From contig JAJYOO010000021.1 of the NCBI GenBank assembly GCA_021796155.1, positions 1 through 15,597 on the forward strand: 15,597 nt of DNA. The letters are read 5' to 3'. The stretch comes from Chloroflexota bacterium (lineage in GTDB: Bacteria; Chloroflexota; Anaerolineae; Anaerolineales; Villigracilaceae). The notes under the pieces were generated by a model. The model did not search any database. It was not told the DNA's origin and saw only the letters and a program-made list of their open reading frames with translations. Below, one piece after another: positions 13,580 to 15,597 of this stretch (position 1 is its first letter; each line of letters opens with the position of its first letter). Both the position numbers and the translations under genes were made by a program.

Positions 13580-15373
13580 ATGCGAAGTAACCGTCTCGGA
13601 TGTTTGACCGGAACCGGAATCTTCTTCACGATTGTCACCGCGCTGGCAATCGTCGGCCTCGCGCTCGCACAGGGCGGGTCCATGTTTAGTCCCGGTGAGT
13701 TGAATGCACAAACAGGAGCGCCGCTTGGGAATGTTCACTCTCATGCGGAACTGGGCGGGAATTGCGACGCCTGCCATACCGCGCCATGGGACACAGCCAC
13801 GATGGCGGATCGCTGCACAACCTGCCACATTGACGTTGCTGTGCAAATGCGTCAGGTTGCATCATTGCATGGAATTCTTGTGCGCGATGATCCCGCGGCG
13901 CATTGTCAGGATTGCCATCCCGATCATCGTGGGCCGACTGCTTCATTGGTGGATATGAACGGGGTGGTGTTTCCACATGAAGCGTTGGGATTCTCTTTAA
14001 ACGGCCACCAGCGCAACGCCAATGGAGAAGCGTTCACTTGCCGCGATTGCCATACGGTTGGTGTCACAAAATTCGATCCCGCCACCTGCTCGACATGTCA
14101 TAGTCAAATTGATGCGGCGTTCATGCAATCCCACATGCTTGCTTACGGGTTGGGTTGCCTCGGCTGTCATGACGGCGTGGATCGTTTTGCAAAAGGTTTC
14201 GATCACGGCAAATTTGTTTTCAAGTTAACTGGCAAGCATGTAAATGTTGATTGCGCCAGTTGCCATACGACCGCCCGCACGTTGAATGACTTTGGAACCG
14301 CGCCGACGAATTGTTTTGCCTGCCATCAAAAGGATGATCCACATGCGGGTCGCTTCGGTCAGGACTGTGGGACGTGTCATACGCCCGATGGTTGGAAACT
14401 AGCGAATTTCAATCACGACCTCGCGGCCTTCAAGTTGACCGGTAAGCATATCAACGTTCCATGCGAGCAGTGTCATGTCAATAATGTTTTTCAGGGGACG
14501 CCAAAGGACTGTTATTCCTGCCATGCTAAAGACGATCACCATCAAGGCGCATTCGGCACGGACTGCGCTTCGTGCCACACAACGGATGGCTGGAATAATG
14601 TCACGGTGGATCACTCAAAATTTGCATTCCAGTTGATCGGTAAACATGCAAGCGTGCCGTGTGAGCAATGCCATACAAATAGCAGTTTCAAAAGCACACC
14701 AACGGATTGTTACTCGTGTCATCAAAAGGATGACGCGCACAGCGGGCAACTTGGGATAAACTGTTCCACCTGCCATACGCCCGTTGACTGGAAGCAGGTG
14801 ACCTTCGATCATAACTCGGCGGCTTTCAAGTTAACCGGCGCACATGTTAATGTGTCATGCACACAATGCCATGTCAACAATGTTTTCAAAGGTACACCGA
14901 CAGATTGTTATTCCTGTCATGCGAAGGATGATCGTCACAACGGTCAATTTGGCGCAGACTGTTCCGCCTGCCATAATACAACCGCATGGAATCAGGTCAC
15001 GTTTGATCACAGCAAGAGTAACTTCCCATTGACCGGAGCACATGCAAGTTTGCAGTGTACGCAATGCCATCAAGGCGGACAATTTACCGCATTATCAACA
15101 GCGTGCGTTTCGTGTCATCAAGACCCCGCGTGGCACGCGGGCGCATTTGGGACGAGTTGCGACAACTGCCATAGTACGTCCGCATGGTCGCCTGCTCAAT
15201 TTAACCTGTCTCATCCTGGAATCGCAGGAGGCGAAGGCGGCAGCGGAATTCATCACGGCGGCGCAAGCTGTACGACCTGTCATCCGGCCACGGTGTACCA
15301 GGCTACGTGTCTTGCATGCCATGATAGCAACAATCCCGGCGATGGGGGTGGAGGCGATCACGGAGGCGATTAA
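13580..15373 (+). CDS. Exported multihaem c-type cytochrome, 23 CxxCH, module-expanded paralogue
   Basis: A 597-residue protein with 23 CxxCH motifs, a paralogue of the preceding 15-haem protein. The signal peptide has a better cleavage site (ALA before QGG, 28-30). The head (residues 60-215) matches the other protein motif by motif. A row of three-haem modules then starts at residues 218, 288, 354, 420 and 486. In the modules starting at 288, 354 and 420 the pattern is G(K/A)H, CxQCH, CYSCH, DDxH, CxxCH, (F/V)DH, so three extra His accompany three haems, consistent with bis-His ligation. The last module (W-N-Q-V-T-F-D-H before it) is closest to the C-terminal part of the 15-haem protein. The tail (585-597) is Gly/Asp-rich and may be flexible. 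The Shine-Dalgarno sequence is weak (GAGAG), so it may be made at lower level or by coupling. Likely role: long-range extracytoplasmic electron transfer. Confidence 0.93.
   Translation: MRSNRLGCLTGTGIFFTIVTALAIVGLALAQGGSMFSPGELNAQTGAPLGNVHSHAELGGNCDACHTAPWDTATMADRCTTCHIDVAVQMRQVASLHGILVRDDPAAHCQDCHPDHRGPTASLVDMNGVVFPHEALGFSLNGHQRNANGEAFTCRDCHTVGVTKFDPATCSTCHSQIDAAFMQSHMLAYGLGCLGCHDGVDRFAKGFDHGKFVFKLTGKHVNVDCASCHTTARTLNDFGTAPTNCFACHQKDDPHAGRFGQDCGTCHTPDGWKLANFNHDLAAFKLTGKHINVPCEQCHVNNVFQGTPKDCYSCHAKDDHHQGAFGTDCASCHTTDGWNNVTVDHSKFAFQLIGKHASVPCEQCHTNSSFKSTPTDCYSCHQKDDAHSGQLGINCSTCHTPVDWKQVTFDHNSAAFKLTGAHVNVSCTQCHVNNVFKGTPTDCYSCHAKDDRHNGQFGADCSACHNTTAWNQVTFDHSKSNFPLTGAHASLQCTQCHQGGQFTALSTACVSCHQDPAWHAGAFGTSCDNCHSTSAWSPAQFNLSHPGIAGGEGGSGIHHGGASCTTCHPATVYQATCLACHDSNNPGDGGGGDHGGD
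14231..15034 (+). repeat. Tandem three-haem modules in the 23-haem cytochrome
   Basis: Four full modules begin at 14231, 14441, 14639 and 14837, with a diverged fifth at 15035. The first is 70 codons long, the next three exactly 66 (198 bases). Modules two and four share VNNVF(Q/K)GTP and CYSCHAKDD and follow the same AAFKLTG junction, so a two-module unit of 396 bases seems to have been duplicated. In the 15-haem gene corresponding modules begin at 12958 and 13168. Confidence 0.88.
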
Positions 15374-15411
15374 AGATTCAACCACGAATTGCACAGATTT
15401 CACGAAAATAT

Positions 15412-15443
15412 AGACGCCCGGCTTTTAGATTAGTCGGGCGTCT
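15412..15443. terminator. Inverted repeat closing the cytochrome operon
   Basis: AGACGCCCG (15412-15420) pairs perfectly with CGGGCGTCT (15435-15443); three more pairs extend it inward (one G-T). It lies 38 bases after the cytochrome stop. The T-run is short on the plus strand (TCTTCG), and on the minus strand it is followed by ATATTTTCG, so it may work in both directions. Confidence 0.7.
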
Positions 15444-15597
15444 TCGTGTGAACTAGCGACATCTTTTAACACAAAGTCGCGACACTGATCGAGCGCAGTG
15501 CTTAGAAAGCGTTTTAAAAGTCATGCTGTGAGCATTTTGAGCATGCGTCGAGTACTGGCGATATAGACCATACTCTCGCTGGAGGAAGTGGTGTGTT
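15444..15597. other. Non-coding end segment with small inverted repeats
   Basis: No convincing gene is seen in these 154 bases. They hold CACTG/CAGTG, CATGCT/AGCATG with GAGCAT twice, and GAGTA-C-TGG (15550-15558) pairing with CCATACTC (15568-15575) with one bulged C. GGAGG (15581-15585) followed by GTG codons at 15588 and 15591 might be the ribosome-binding site and start of a gene beyond the window. A structured leader for that gene is possible. Confidence 0.3.

Noticed and set aside
14231..15196. Regular repeats that might be taken for a CRISPR-like or satellite array
   Set aside because: The period is 198-210 bases, in frame, and encodes haem-binding modules; there are no short identical repeats with unique spacers.

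Overview
The window looks like a chromosomal segment of an uncultured or environmental bacterium, most plausibly Chloroflexota (Anaerolineae-like). I infer this from the gene content: large extracytoplasmic multiheme cytochromes without an outer-membrane porin partner, several divergent SPFH-like membrane proteins, and a PHP phosphoesterase. I see no rRNA, tRNA or other marker that would settle the taxonomy. No tRNA, rRNA, CRISPR array, transposase or phage gene was found.

Left part (1-8944). The minus strand carries a truncated psuG (pseudouridine-5'-phosphate glycosidase) at the edge. Upstream of it lie two tightly coupled membrane proteins with SPFH/band-7-like cores (585-3967). A plus-strand two-helix membrane protein of unknown function (4096-4791) then interrupts the series. 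Next comes a minus-strand three-gene operon (4872-8855) of two more SPFH-like membrane proteins and a TPR-like cytosolic protein with an internal 22-residue repeat. The four SPFH-like proteins share two recognisable signatures despite low overall similarity, so I read them as one family of ancient paralogues, probably forming a hetero-oligomeric membrane scaffold. The stretch of roughly 4040-8950 is by eye clearly more A+T-rich than both flanks. It has two near-identical promoter architectures (TTGACA, 18-base spacer, TATACT). One of these places the predicted transcription start on the A of the start codon, suggesting a leaderless message.

Middle (8952-9982). A PHP-domain metal-dependent phosphoesterase is followed by a CspA-type cold-shock gene with its own promoter, a leader hairpin, a good Shine-Dalgarno sequence and a strong Rho-independent terminator.

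Right part (9983-15443). A plus-strand electron-transfer operon encodes a 2x[4Fe-4S] ferredoxin-like protein, an FAD/NAD(P)-dependent oxidoreductase (four-base overlap with the ferredoxin), a five-helix b-type-cytochrome-like membrane protein, and two exported multiheme c-type cytochromes with 15 and 23 CxxCH motifs. A strong inverted repeat closes it. Read in order, the genes describe a possible complete path for electrons: cytoplasmic NAD(P)H or ferredoxin, flavoprotein, membrane haem b, then a long haem wire outside the membrane. The 23-haem protein looks like an expanded copy of the 15-haem one, with extra tandem three-haem modules of 66 residues. The operon promoter region has a TATAAT box flanked by two copies of an 11-base direct repeat, a candidate operator. 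The last 150 bases hold no clear gene but contain several small inverted repeats and a terminal GGAGG that could lead into a gene beyond the window.
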